This document shows positions 34,892 through 43,520 of a DNA stretch of 44,528 bases, in pieces. Location of the stretch: assembly GCA_005878485.1 (NCBI GenBank), contig VBMG01000039.1:1-44528 (forward strand). Reading direction: 5' to 3'. The translations under genes were made by a program, and so were the position numbers. The stretch is from Methanobacteriota archaeon. GTDB taxonomy: Archaea > Thermoplasmatota > Thermoplasmata > RBG-16-68-12. Below the pieces are notes generated by a model. That model was given only the letters and a program-made list of their open reading frames with translations. It was not told where the DNA came from and ran no database searches. Positions within the stretch are counted from its first letter, which is position 1. Each line of letters starts with the position of its first letter.

Positions 34892-37621
34892 GTGTGGACT
34901 GCCCTGTTCTCGCCGCAGTTTCCGTCTGGGGGGAGCCGCCTGGAATCCGAAACAGAACAAGAAGAAGGACCCGCCGAGGCGTCCCCGACGGAAACGGTCC
35001 CCCGCAAGCGGCCGTGGGGCCGGATCACGGCGGTCTTGGTCGTCGCCATGGTGACGATTACCGCCGTCGCGCTCTCCGTGCGACAACCGAACCGTGCTCC
35101 AACGATTGGGCCGGTCACCGCGGACGCGCAAACCGTCGTACTGCAGCTCCGGCCCCCAAGCCAGACGCCCGTTGCGTCCGTCAACTTCACCGCGCAAGCG
35201 ATGGATCCGGACGGCGATGCGTTGACGTACACGTGGAATTTCGGGGACGGGTCGGGTTCTTCCGGTGATTCGGTGGAGCACCGCTACACGGTCCCCGGGC
35301 GATACATCGCGCTCCTCACGGTGACGGACGGGAAGGGCGGAATTGCGACGAACGATGGCCGCTTGATTTTCGTCCGGGTTCTGGCCCGTGACGCCGACGG
35401 CGAGCCGCCGAGCCAACCATCGGCGGCGAGCTGTCCGGTGCGGTGCGTCGTCGGAGGACTCGCGGTCCTCGCCGCGAACACTTCGACGGCCTCGGTGGGG
35501 TCCGTCGCTCGCTTCACGGCAAACGCGTCTTGGGCGTACCTGTGGACCTGGAACAACGCCACGAATCCGTCGGCCGGAGGGCGGCTCACGATCGTGAGTG
35601 CCTCCGAAGACGCGTCTCTCTTCTCGTTCAACTATTCGTGGGGGGACGGGTCTACTAACACAAAAGGGCCGCCCTCGCAGGTCGGGGAGACAACGCATGC
35701 GTTCTCGTCGTCCGGGAACTCTTTCGTGTCACTCACCTCGACCGCCGGCGGCGTGAACCGGTTTGCCGGCTACACGATCCGTGTCGTCACCGGCGTGGCC
35801 TCGGGCCAACCGCGGGACTCGTCGGTGTTCGCCTCGGCCACGGCCCGCGAACCCGATTCGCTCGACCCTGCGGTCGACAATGAATCGGCAGGCGGTGAGG
35901 TCCTTCAGAACGTGTACGACACCCTACTTTCGTACCCTCTGAAGAGTGAGGGTGTCGCACCACTCGCGCCCCGGCTCGCGACGGTGATCCCATCCACCTC
36001 GAACGGCGGGATTTCTCCGGACGGGCTGAACTACACATTTCACCTGCTCTCGAACGTGACGTTCCATTACAATCGCGCTAAGATCACGGCGCAGGCCGTT
36101 GCGTTCACATTCCACCGCCTGATCGCGATTCACGACCTGAACAGCCCGTCCGAGATCCTTTCGAAGATTCTGACGAACGGAATCAGCGGATACCCCGGCG
36201 CAGATTGCAATCCCACCCTGGCCGGCGTCCAGAACTGCACGATCGGAGATTGGGCGAACCGGACGTTCCCCACCCGCTCCGCGGTGCCGACCTACATCCT
36301 CGCCGCGTTGCCGCCGGAGCCGGTGTGGGACACGACGCAGCTGAACGATTCGGTCGCCCGAGCCGTGGGCGATTCGACGGTCGAGCCCACGGACAACGTC
36401 ACGGTCGTGTTCCATCTGCTGCGGTCGGACGCGTCGTTCCTCCCCATCCTTGCTTCCCCGGTTGCGTCCGTTGTTTCCGACGTCTGCTTGGCCGCGAACG
36501 GCGGCGTTCACTGGGGTTCCCGGAACCCGTTCCTGGACCATCCCGGACCGAGCGGCGGCGATTGCGGGAGTGGCCCGTTCATGCTCTCCTCTTGGTACCG
36601 GAACCAAGTCCTGAATCTCACCCGCTTCGATTCGTACTGGCAAGGCCGCGCGAAGCTCCGCGAGGTGGACATTCTCCCCACCCGCGACGTATTGGCCCGC
36701 GAGTTCATGCTCCTCGCCGGGGACGTGGATTCGGCCGCGATCGATCGGGACCACCAGTGGGACGTCATGAACCCAGACGGGACTCCGATATCGCCGTCCT
36801 TGCGCATTGTGAAGGACCGACCGGCGTTCACCATGGCCTTCCTGGGGTTCAACCAGAGGCTCAACGCGACCGCCGTCCCGGATCCGATCTCGATTCCCTC
36901 CACGTTCTTCAATGACACGCACATCCGCCGGGCTTTCGCTTTCAGCTTCGACTACAGCGGGTTCATCCAGAACGTGACCCACGACAACGGGATTCAGCCT
37001 CGGGGTCCGATTCCGCAGGGGCTCTTCGGATACAACGCGAGCATCCCTCTGGTTCCGTTCGATCTGACGCAGGCCGCGGCCGAGCTGCAGAACACGACGT
37101 ACTGGGCCGCTGGGTTCAACCTCACCCTGTACTACCGCAACGGGAACCCGTACGAGCAGGCCGGCGTGTTGTTGCTCGCCGGAGGCCTCGAAGCGCTCCA
37201 CTCGCTGAAAGGATCGCCCGGGGCAATCGTCGTCCAAGTTCAGGCGCTCGACCCCGTGAAATATGACTCGGCGTTGCGGGCCGGCGGCCTCCCGCTGGCC
37301 CTGCTGGTGTGGACGCCGCGTTTCGCAGACCCATCGGATTCCGTCGTCCCGTTCCTCCGAACCGGAAGTCCGTACCCGACGTGGATCGGATACGGGAACG
37401 CGACGCTGGACGGGCTGATTGACGCGGCCGCGGGCCAGTTGAACGACACGCGACGGGTCGAGGAGTACTCGGACTTGTTCGCGCACGCGGTCCTCGACGA
37501 CGTGCCGTACCTCTGGGTGTTCCAAGCCACGAGCTTCCACGTCGAGCGCGCGTGGGTCCGAGGCTACTACTTCAATCCGATGCTGCTGGGGCTCGAGTAC
37601 TACCCGATGTGGAAAGCCTAG
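34892..37621 (+). CDS. Membrane-anchored PKD plus family 5 extracellular solute-binding protein
   Basis: The ORF track runs upstream through the tRNA, which cannot be right. GTG 34892 is the only standard start before the membrane helix, but it lies only a few bases after the TATA-like GATAAACTATTA. An in-frame CTG at 34940 after GGGGGGAG fits the promoter better, so the start is open. A single helix (ITAVLVVAMVTITAVALSV, about residue 45) anchors an external protein. It has one PKD domain (DPDGDALTYTWNFGDGSGSS), a second PKD-like domain (FNYSWGDGSTN), then an SBP_bac_5 peptide/nickel-type binding domain (REPDSLDPAVDNESAGGEVL to the C-terminus). Many NxS/NxT sequons suggest heavy glycosylation. 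No permease or ATPase gene is nearby. Confidence 0.85.
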   Translation: MWTALFSPQFPSGGSRLESETEQEEGPAEASPTETVPRKRPWGRITAVLVVAMVTITAVALSVRQPNRAPTIGPVTADAQTVVLQLRPPSQTPVASVNFTAQAMDPDGDALTYTWNFGDGSGSSGDSVEHRYTVPGRYIALLTVTDGKGGIATNDGRLIFVRVLARDADGEPPSQPSAASCPVRCVVGGLAVLAANTSTASVGSVARFTANASWAYLWTWNNATNPSAGGRLTIVSASEDASLFSFNYSWGDGSTNTKGPPSQVGETTHAFSSSGNSFVSLTSTAGGVNRFAGYTIRVVTGVASGQPRDSSVFASATAREPDSLDPAVDNESAGGEVLQNVYDTLLSYPLKSEGVAPLAPRLATVIPSTSNGGISPDGLNYTFHLLSNVTFHYNRAKITAQAVAFTFHRLIAIHDLNSPSEILSKILTNGISGYPGADCNPTLAGVQNCTIGDWANRTFPTRSAVPTYILAALPPEPVWDTTQLNDSVARAVGDSTVEPTDNVTVVFHLLRSDASFLPILASPVASVVSDVCLAANGGVHWGSRNPFLDHPGPSGGDCGSGPFMLSSWYRNQVLNLTRFDSYWQGRAKLREVDILPTRDVLAREFMLLAGDVDSAAIDRDHQWDVMNPDGTPISPSLRIVKDRPAFTMAFLGFNQRLNATAVPDPISIPSTFFNDTHIRRAFAFSFDYSGFIQNVTHDNGIQPRGPIPQGLFGYNASIPLVPFDLTQAAAELQNTTYWAAGFNLTLYYRNGNPYEQAGVLLLAGGLEALHSLKGSPGAIVVQVQALDPVKYDSALRAGGLPLALLVWTPRFADPSDSVVPFLRTGSPYPTWIGYGNATLDGLIDAAAGQLNDTRRVEEYSDLFAHAVLDDVPYLWVFQATSFHVERAWVRGYYFNPMLLGLEYYPMWKA

Positions 37622-37701
37622 GTGCGTTCGCGAACGTCGGTGCGGCGCCGCGGCCCGACCGGTTCGCAGCGAAGGGGCTGGCGTCAAACCATCGCAAAGA
37701 A

Positions 37702-37711
37702 CCTATATATC
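37702..37711 (+). promoter_or_regulatory. TATA box of the HD phosphohydrolase gene
   Basis: CCTATATATC, about 28 bases before ATG 37735. Confidence 0.65.
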
Positions 37712-37734
37712 CGGCCGAAGGGCTGGCACATCGG

Positions 37735-39027
37735 ATGGCGGATCTCAAGACGATCACGGACACGGTCCACGGGACCATCCGATTGGACCCGCTGACCCTG
37801 GACCTCCTCGAGACGCTCGAACTCCAGCGTCTCAACTCGATTCGCCAGCTCGGCCTCACATACCTCGTGTTCCCCGGCGCGAACCACTCGCGAGTCGAGC
37901 ACTGCCTCGGGGTCGGTCACGTCGCGGGGGAAATGGCGCGCTCGCTCGAGCTGTCGGCCGACGAGCGGAAGCTGGTGCAGGCCGCGGGGCTTCTGCACGA
38001 CGTCGGTCACGGGCCGTTCTCCCACACCCTGGAACACGTCCTGAGCCGCGAACTCGCGGTGGACCACATGCACCTCACGCAGCGAATCATCACAGGCGAC
38101 GACGACAACGTCTCGCCGGACGACCGGAGGGCCTTCCCCGACGTCCGGCGGATCCATCAGGTCCTCGAGAAGCACGGCGTGGACCCGTCGGCGGTCGCCG
38201 CCCTCATCCGCGGGCCTTCGGAGCGGGGTGCGAGCCTGCTCATCCCAGGAACCCGGAAGGAATCGAACCGGTATCTCGCGCAGATCATCCACAGCCCGAT
38301 GGACGCGGACCAGATCGACTACCTGATGCGGGACGCGCACTACACGGGCGCCCCCCACGGCACGATCGACTTCTCGCGGCTTCTACAGACCCTGCGGACC
38401 TACCGGGGGGAACTTGCCCTCGATCGGAAAGGGCTGCCAGCCCTCGAGGGGATGCTCGTGGCCCGCGGGCTGATGTATTCCTCCGTGTACTTCCACAAGA
38501 CCGTCCGGATCGCGGAGGAAATGCTGTCTCGGGCCGTCGAGCGGTCCGAAGCGCCGATCGGCGAGATTCAAAAGATGGTGGACCACGAACTCCTCAATTG
38601 GCTCGTGCACCAAGGCCCGTTCCAGCGAGAGATTGCGCTGCGGCTCAAGTACCGCAAGCTGTACAAGCGCGTCCTCGCATCGGACCGCGACGAACTCACC
38701 GATGCAACCCGTTCCGTCCTCGCGTCGTTCAAGGATCCGGAAGAGCGACGCCGCGTGGAGGATCGCATCGCGCGGCGGGCCGGTCTCGAACCGGGCCAAG
38801 TCATCATCGACGTCCCGCTGCCCGAACTCCTCCTGAGCGAACCGCGGATCGCGAAGACGGAGGTCCCTATCCTCGACGACGGAGAAGTGAAGCCCTTCTC
38901 GAAGGTCAGCTCGCTGGGCCGCGCGCTCCAAGTCCGGCAGGTCGTCGACTGGGTCGTCATGGTCGCGGCGCCCGCGTCGTCCGTCACGGCGGTCCGCAAA
39001 GCGTCGGCGTCCACGCTCTCGGGATGA
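37735..39027 (+). CDS. HD-domain phosphohydrolase, dGTPase/SAMHD1-like
   Basis: The ORF track starts at 37552 inside the previous gene; the TATA at 37702 fits a leaderless ATG 37735 (MADLKTITDTVHGTI). Motifs follow the SAMHD1/YwfO group: QRLNSIRQLGLTYLVFPGANHSR, the HD core AAGLLHDVGHGPFSHTLE and the late aspartate in HSPMDADQIDYLMRDAHYTG. These proteins hydrolyse dNTPs or related nucleotides using a metal. The C-terminal about 130 residues are alpha/beta and probably regulatory. Length (430) suits the family. Exact substrate unknown. Confidence 0.9.
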   Translation: MADLKTITDTVHGTIRLDPLTLDLLETLELQRLNSIRQLGLTYLVFPGANHSRVEHCLGVGHVAGEMARSLELSADERKLVQAAGLLHDVGHGPFSHTLEHVLSRELAVDHMHLTQRIITGDDDNVSPDDRRAFPDVRRIHQVLEKHGVDPSAVAALIRGPSERGASLLIPGTRKESNRYLAQIIHSPMDADQIDYLMRDAHYTGAPHGTIDFSRLLQTLRTYRGELALDRKGLPALEGMLVARGLMYSSVYFHKTVRIAEEMLSRAVERSEAPIGEIQKMVDHELLNWLVHQGPFQREIALRLKYRKLYKRVLASDRDELTDATRSVLASFKDPEERRRVEDRIARRAGLEPGQVIIDVPLPELLLSEPRIAKTEVPILDDGEVKPFSKVSSLGRALQVRQVVDWVVMVAAPASSVTAVRKASASTLSG

Positions 39028-39090
39028 ACCGCGGAAAACCGCGCGCCATTCCGTCGTTTGTCAACACGGCGGACGTTCGTCGGACAACGC

Positions 39091-39133
39091 TTAAATAGCG
39101 TCCGCCGGATACGAGCCCATCTTGCGGGATGGG
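39091..39133 (+). promoter_or_regulatory. ftsZ1 promoter and leader hairpin
   Basis: TATA-like TTAAATAG (39091-39098) is followed near the expected transcription start by a perfect hairpin CCCATC-TTGCGG-GATGGG (39116-39133). The hairpin ends directly before the ATG of a ten-codon upstream frame. Confidence 0.45.
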
Positions 39134-39166
39134 ATGACCTCGCAGGTTCTGCCGGTGGCGCAATGA
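39134..39166 (+). CDS. Possible ten-codon upstream ORF coupled to ftsZ1
   Basis: ATG 39134 opens MTSQVLPVAQ and its TGA (39164-39166) overlaps the ATG of ftsZ1 as ATGA. The arrangement is what translational coupling would need. It may simply be chance, since ten codons carry little signal, but the hairpin directly before it adds weight. Confidence 0.3.
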   Translation: MTSQVLPVAQ

Positions 39167-40257
39167 ATTCGATGCTAGAGGACGTGCTCGCCCGGGAAGG
39201 GAGTGGCCCAGCGTTCGAGGACAGCAGGGTCGATGCTGAGCTCGAAGAGATGCTCAGCAAGATGCGGACGAACATCAAGATCATCGGCCTCGGCGGCGGC
39301 GGCTGCAACACGATCGGCCGCGTGTATAACGAAGGGATCGTCGGCGCAGAGCTCTACGCCTGCAACACGGACGCGCAGCACCTCCTGCACATCGCATCGC
39401 CGAAGAAGGTCCTGCTCGGTCGACGGATCACGAAGGGCCTCGGCGCAGGCGCCCTGCCGCAGATCGGCGAGGAGGCCGCCCGCGAGGCCGAAGAGGAGCT
39501 CCGGGCCATCGTCCAAGGCGCGGACATCGTGTTCGTGACGTGCGGGCTCGGGGGCGGCACCGGCACGGGCAGCTGCGGCTACGTCGCGCGGCTCGCGAAA
39601 GAGATGGGGGCCCTCACGATCGCCGTCGTCACGCTTCCGTTCCGCGGCGAAGGAAAACTGCGGATGGAGAGCGCGGAGTGGGGACTCGAGCGCCTGCGCG
39701 ACGCGGCGGACACGGTCATCACGATCCCGAACGACAAACTGCTCGACCTCGTGCCGAGGCAGTCTCTGAACCTCGCGTTCAAATTCGCGGACGAGGTCCT
39801 CATGCGCTCGATCAAGGGACTCACGGAAATCATCACGAAGCCGGGCTTGGTCAACCTCGATTTCAACGACGTGAAGACGATCATGAAAGGCGGCGGGGTC
39901 GCGATGATCGGCCTCGGCGAGAGCCAGGCCGTCGGCGACAACCGGGCGGTCGAGGCGATCGAGGAAGCGATCAACTCGCCCCTTCTCGAAGTCGACGTCT
40001 CGACAGCCCATGGCGTCCTGATCAACGTGACCGGCGGCAACGACATGACGATCTCCGAAGCGGAGCGCGTTGCAGAGGTCGTCCAGTCGAAGGTCTCGCC
40101 GACCGCGCGGATCATCTGGGGCGCGACCGTCGATCCGTCGCTCGAGCACACGTTGCGCGTCATGCTCGTGGCGACCGGCGTGAAGTCGAAACAGATTGTC
40201 GGGCGCCGCGATCCGTCGGAGGAGCGGGCCCGCGTCGGCGTCGACGTGATTCGCTGA
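39163..40257 (+). CDS. ftsZ1: Cell division protein FtsZ, paralogue 1
   Basis: Tubulin-like GTPase forming the division ring. The GTP-binding domain shows IKIIGLGGGGCNTIGR, CNTDAQHL, and the signature FVTCGLGGGTGTG. The signature continues SCGYVARLA instead of the usual APVIA pattern. The T7 catalytic loop is intact (LVNLDFNDVKTIM), so GTP hydrolysis should work. ATG 39163 (MNSMLEDVLAREG) or ATG 39172 is the start; both fit. The C-terminal tail is short (RRDPSEERARVGVDVIR). A closely similar ftsZ2 follows after 132 bases, with its own TATA. Confidence 0.95.
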   Translation: MNSMLEDVLAREGSGPAFEDSRVDAELEEMLSKMRTNIKIIGLGGGGCNTIGRVYNEGIVGAELYACNTDAQHLLHIASPKKVLLGRRITKGLGAGALPQIGEEAAREAEEELRAIVQGADIVFVTCGLGGGTGTGSCGYVARLAKEMGALTIAVVTLPFRGEGKLRMESAEWGLERLRDAADTVITIPNDKLLDLVPRQSLNLAFKFADEVLMRSIKGLTEIITKPGLVNLDFNDVKTIMKGGGVAMIGLGESQAVGDNRAVEAIEEAINSPLLEVDVSTAHGVLINVTGGNDMTISEAERVAEVVQSKVSPTARIIWGATVDPSLEHTLRVMLVATGVKSKQIVGRRDPSEERARVGVDVIR

Positions 40258-40389
40258 GCGCCGGTCCGTCGCAACAACGACGGAGGAGAGGGCGAATGGC
40301 GCCAATCCGGAAACCTTTATTAACGCTCCTCCTTTACGCTGCCGTCGCGGTTGCTTCATTGGCTTCCTCGGGCAGCCGGAGGCCGAACG

Positions 40390-41496
40390 ATGGATTCCAT
40401 TGTCAGGGAAGTCGTCTCCCGGTCGGGCGTCGAACCCCGGGTCCTTGAGTCCCCCACGCAGACGGCGGGGATCGGCGCGGAGGACGCGGAACTCGAACGC
40501 ATCCTCGCAAGCCTTCGGACGAACATCAAGATCGTCGGCATCGGCGGCGGCGGCTGCAACACAATTGACCGCCTCGTGGAATCCGGGATCGTCGGCGCGG
40601 AGTTGTTCGCGGCGAACACGGACGCGCAGCACCTGTTGATCGTCCGGTCGCCGCACAAGCTGCTCCTCGGCCGGCGAGTGACGCGGGGGCTCGGCGCGGG
40701 CGCCCTGCCGCAGGTCGGCGAAGAGTCGGCGCGCGAGGCCGCCGACGAGCTGCGGTCGGTCGTCCAAGGGGCGGATATGGTCTTCATCACGTGCGGGCTC
40801 GGCGGCGGAACCGGCACCGGTGGCGCGCCGGTCCTCGCGCAACTCTCGAAGGAGGCGGGCGCCCTCACGATTGCGATCTGCACCTTCCCGTTCCGGGCGG
40901 AGGGCGCGATCCGCGCCGAAAACGCGGAGTACGGCCTCGAGAAGCTTCGGAGCTTCGCGGACACGGTCGTCGTGATCCCGAATGACAAACTCCTTGAACT
41001 CGTGCCGCGTCTTGCGTTGAATGCGGCGTTCAAGGTCGCGGACGATGTGCTGATGCGCGCAATCAAAGGGATCACGGAGGTCATCACGAAGCCCGGACTA
41101 GTGAACCTTGATTTCAACGACATCAAGACGATCATGAAGGGCGGCGGGGTCGCGATGATCGGCCTGGGGGAATCGGACCGGGACACCCGCGCGGAGGAGG
41201 CGATCGAAGAGGCGATCAACTCCCCCTTGATCGACGTCGACATCACCGGCGCGACCGGAGCCCTCGTGAACGTGACGGGCGGGAACGACATGAGCGTGTC
41301 CGAGGCCGAGCGCGTCGCGGAGATCGTCCAGGGACGAATCGCCCCGAACGCCCGAATCATCTGGGGGGCCGCAGTCGACCCGAGCCTCGAACACAAGCTG
41401 CGGGTCATGCTAATCCTGACCGGCGTCCGATCGAAGCAGATCCTGGGGCCTGGCGAGCACGTCCGGCCCCATCCGGGCGTCGACATCGTGCGGTGA
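40390..41496 (+). CDS. ftsZ2: Cell division protein FtsZ, paralogue 2
   Basis: The start is ATG 40390 (MDSIVREVVSRSGVEP), with TATA-like CTTTATTAAC at 40315-40324 and a leader of about 45 bases; the ORF track's earlier start is unlikely. Motifs are IKIVGIGGGGCNTIDR, ANTDAQHL and the canonical GLGGGTGTGGAPVLAQL; the T7 loop LVNLDFNDIKTIM is intact. It is similar to ftsZ1 along the whole core, so the pair probably arose by tandem duplication. The N-terminus before IKIVG (about 45 residues) is acidic. secE begins 5 bases after the stop, keeping the ftsZ-secE link seen in many euryarchaea. Confidence 0.95.
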   Translation: MDSIVREVVSRSGVEPRVLESPTQTAGIGAEDAELERILASLRTNIKIVGIGGGGCNTIDRLVESGIVGAELFAANTDAQHLLIVRSPHKLLLGRRVTRGLGAGALPQVGEESAREAADELRSVVQGADMVFITCGLGGGTGTGGAPVLAQLSKEAGALTIAICTFPFRAEGAIRAENAEYGLEKLRSFADTVVVIPNDKLLELVPRLALNAAFKVADDVLMRAIKGITEVITKPGLVNLDFNDIKTIMKGGGVAMIGLGESDRDTRAEEAIEEAINSPLIDVDITGATGALVNVTGGNDMSVSEAERVAEIVQGRIAPNARIIWGAAVDPSLEHKLRVMLILTGVRSKQILGPGEHVRPHPGVDIVR

Positions 41497-41501
41497 GGTC
41501 C

Positions 41502-41753
41502 ATGGCTGACATCGTGGACAAGAGCTGGGACGTACAGCGTCGGATCGAGGAGCGGGCGAAGCGCCTCGGGAAAGGCCGGTACGGCCGCGTGTTGAAGATG
41601 GCCCGCAAGCCGACGCAGGACGAGTACTCGAAGGTCGTCCTGATCACGGGCCTCGGGATCGCCGCGATCGGCGCGTTGGGCTTCGTGATTTATCTCGTCA
41701 TGCGGTACGGGCCGAATTTCTTCCGGGGCCTCTTCGGCGTTGTGGGGACCTGA
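41502..41753 (+). CDS. secE: Protein translocase SecE/Sss1 subunit
   Basis: Small clamp subunit of the SecYE-beta translocon. The 83-residue protein has an amphipathic N-terminal helix (VQRRIEERAKRLGKGRYGRVL), the conserved ARKPTQDEYSKV and one membrane helix (GIAAIGALGFVIYLVMRY). ATG 41502 is 5 bases after ftsZ2 and the spt5 start follows 4 bases after its stop, so all three are one operon. Confidence 0.93.
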   Translation: MADIVDKSWDVQRRIEERAKRLGKGRYGRVLKMARKPTQDEYSKVVLITGLGIAAIGALGFVIYLVMRYGPNFFRGLFGVVGT

Positions 41754-41757
41754 GCCG

Positions 41758-42684
41758 ATGGGACTCCTGGACGACCTCTCGAAGCGGGAGCCGCGACCGG
41801 AGCCCAAGCCCGAGCCGCCCGCGGTCGGCCATTACAGCGTGAAGCTGGACCTGACGGAGGAGAAGGTCTCCCTGACCGCGGGGCAGACGAAGGAGTACGC
41901 GGTCCTCGTCACGAACACGGGGACGGAAGACGACACGGTCCGGATCAAGGTGGACCTCCTGTACAACTCGGAGCTGCCGGACCCTCCCGAGTGGACCGTC
42001 AAGCTGTTTGGTGTCGAGGAGAAGGCGTGGGACGTCACATTCACGAAGGTCACCGAGAAAGAGTTCGTGTTGATCGCGGACGGCCAACGAGAAATCACGC
42101 TCACCGTCACGTGTCCGAAGGGCGCGCGATACGGGGATCGTCTGAACGTCGTGGTCAACGCGATCTCGAAAGGCGACCCGGGGGCCTCCGACGTCAAGAC
42201 GTTGAGCTTCAGCGCGCGCCAGGCCGTGCTCGCGGTGAAGTCGTCGATCGGTCACGAGCGCGCGGTGGCGGACGCGATTTTCGCGCGGGCGAAGGCGAAG
42301 GACGTCGGGGTGTTCTCGATCCTCGTCCCTGCGAACTTCCGGGGATACGTCTACGTCGAGAGCATGAACCCGGACCGGTTGGAGGAGGTCGTCCGCGGTT
42401 TGCGTCGGGCCCGGGGCGTCGTGAAGGGCGAGGGCGAGTCGACCGGCATCGCCTTCTCCGAGATCGAGGCGTATCTGACCCCGAAGCCGATCGTCAGCGG
42501 CATCATGGAGGGGGACATCGTGGAGCTCGTCGCGGGCCCGTTCAAGGGCGAGAAGGCCCGCGTCATGAAGATCGATGAGACGAAGGAGGAGATCACCGTC
42601 GAGCTGTTCGAGGCGATGGTGCGCATCCCCGTCACCGTTCGCGGCGACAGCGTCCGCGTTCTCCAGAAGGAAGAGGAGAAATAG
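41758..42684 (+). CDS. spt5: Transcription elongation factor Spt5 with N-terminal immunoglobulin-like domain
   Basis: Archaeal Spt5 clamps RNA polymerase for processive elongation with Spt4. The C-terminal half is a standard Spt5: NGN domain (VLAVKSSIGHERAVADAIF to VESMNPDRLEEVVRG) and KOW domain (GDIVELVAGPFKGEKARVMK). It is 308 residues instead of about 150. Residues about 25-150 form an extra domain of beta strands: VSLTAGQTKEYAVLVTNTGT, PEWTVKLFG, ADGQREITLTVTCPKGARYGD. This is the pattern of NEW3/CARDB-type Ig-like domains normally found on exported proteins. The first 20 residues are a Pro/Glu linker. There is no signal peptide, so it acts in the cytoplasm. ATG 41758 follows secE by 4 bases; the stop is TAG. 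Confidence 0.93.
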   Translation: MGLLDDLSKREPRPEPKPEPPAVGHYSVKLDLTEEKVSLTAGQTKEYAVLVTNTGTEDDTVRIKVDLLYNSELPDPPEWTVKLFGVEEKAWDVTFTKVTEKEFVLIADGQREITLTVTCPKGARYGDRLNVVVNAISKGDPGASDVKTLSFSARQAVLAVKSSIGHERAVADAIFARAKAKDVGVFSILVPANFRGYVYVESMNPDRLEEVVRGLRRARGVVKGEGESTGIAFSEIEAYLTPKPIVSGIMEGDIVELVAGPFKGEKARVMKIDETKEEITVELFEAMVRIPVTVRGDSVRVLQKEEEK

Positions 42685-42741
42685 GCGTCCGTTGGATGGG
42701 GCGTCGCCAAGCGGACATCTCGAGAGCAGCACGCTCCCTGG

Positions 42742-43470
42742 CTATCCCCTCTTGCCGGGACTCGCCGTGGCGAACGACGATCGCCGCAGGACAAAAACAG
42801 TCCGGTAGGTCTGACCGATGTCGACGACGCTTCCGAGCCAGGCGAGCGGTCGTGTCGAGATGTGGACGACGTCGACAAGAAACCGGTTCAAACTCCATGC
42901 AAGCAGGTTGACACTGGGGAGTCGATCCACGTGCCAATCGGCCGGGATTGATCCCACGATTTCCTTCTCCGTTGGGAGACCTCGCTGGCTATGTTCCTCG
43001 AGCCACGGATTTTCCTCACCTCGGACGACGCCCAACAGCTTGCGATGCACGGCCTCCGCTCTTTCGCTTCGCGCTGTGGGGCAGGCGAGAAACACCAAGC
43101 CGCGAGAAACGCGCAGGGTCTCTCGAACGAAGAAGGGGCGCCGGTCCTTCGGCAAATGCTCCACGACGTCTACGGCCACCACGGCATCGAACGATGCGTC
43201 GCGGAAGGGGAGCTGATTCCCGGAGGCTCGGACGAAGGATTCGCCTGCAGCCGGGCGTGCGACGGGGCGGATGTCGCAGGTAACCATCGGTGCTCCGAGC
43301 AGATGGGCCAGCCCGACATCCCCACGGCCGATTTCAAGGATCCCGGCGCGGAAGGGGATTTGCTCGACAATGCGCCGGTACCTGAGGAGGACGTCCGGAT
43401 CTAGGGTCGGGAATTCCGCATAGATGCCGCGGACATCCATGACGCGACCCTTCCGGCTGGGCACGTGCAT
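42742..43470 (-). CDS. Class I SAM-dependent methyltransferase (Methyltransf_11 type)
   Basis: The Rossmann-like core has an unusual motif I (ILEIGRGDVGLAHLLG), then VTCDIRPVA, GNQLPFRDASFDAVVAVDVVEHL and ETLRVSRGLVFLACPT. The glycine-rich loop has Arg where Cys or Thr is usual, but the acidic SAM ligand and the DVVEHL motif are present. A C-terminal half of some 100 residues ends in a hydrophobic segment (LAWSLNRFLVDVVHISTRPLAWLG), perhaps for membrane association. Start is ATG 43470 or ATG 43440; the latter has GGAAGG upstream. It lies antisense between spt5 and rpl11, splitting a gene order that is often contiguous in archaea. Substrate unknown; sugar or lipid methylation is possible. Confidence 0.8.
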   Translation of the reverse strand: MHVPSRKGRVMDVRGIYAEFPTLDPDVLLRYRRIVEQIPFRAGILEIGRGDVGLAHLLGAPMVTCDIRPVARPAAGESFVRASGNQLPFRDASFDAVVAVDVVEHLPKDRRPFFVRETLRVSRGLVFLACPTARSERAEAVHRKLLGVVRGEENPWLEEHSQRGLPTEKEIVGSIPADWHVDRLPSVNLLAWSLNRFLVDVVHISTRPLAWLGSVVDIGQTYRTVFVLRRSSFATASPGKRG

Positions 43471-43520
43471 CGATGGAGTGGCAGATAGATGAGTCTTCCT
43501 CGGTAGGTTCGCGGTAGGAA

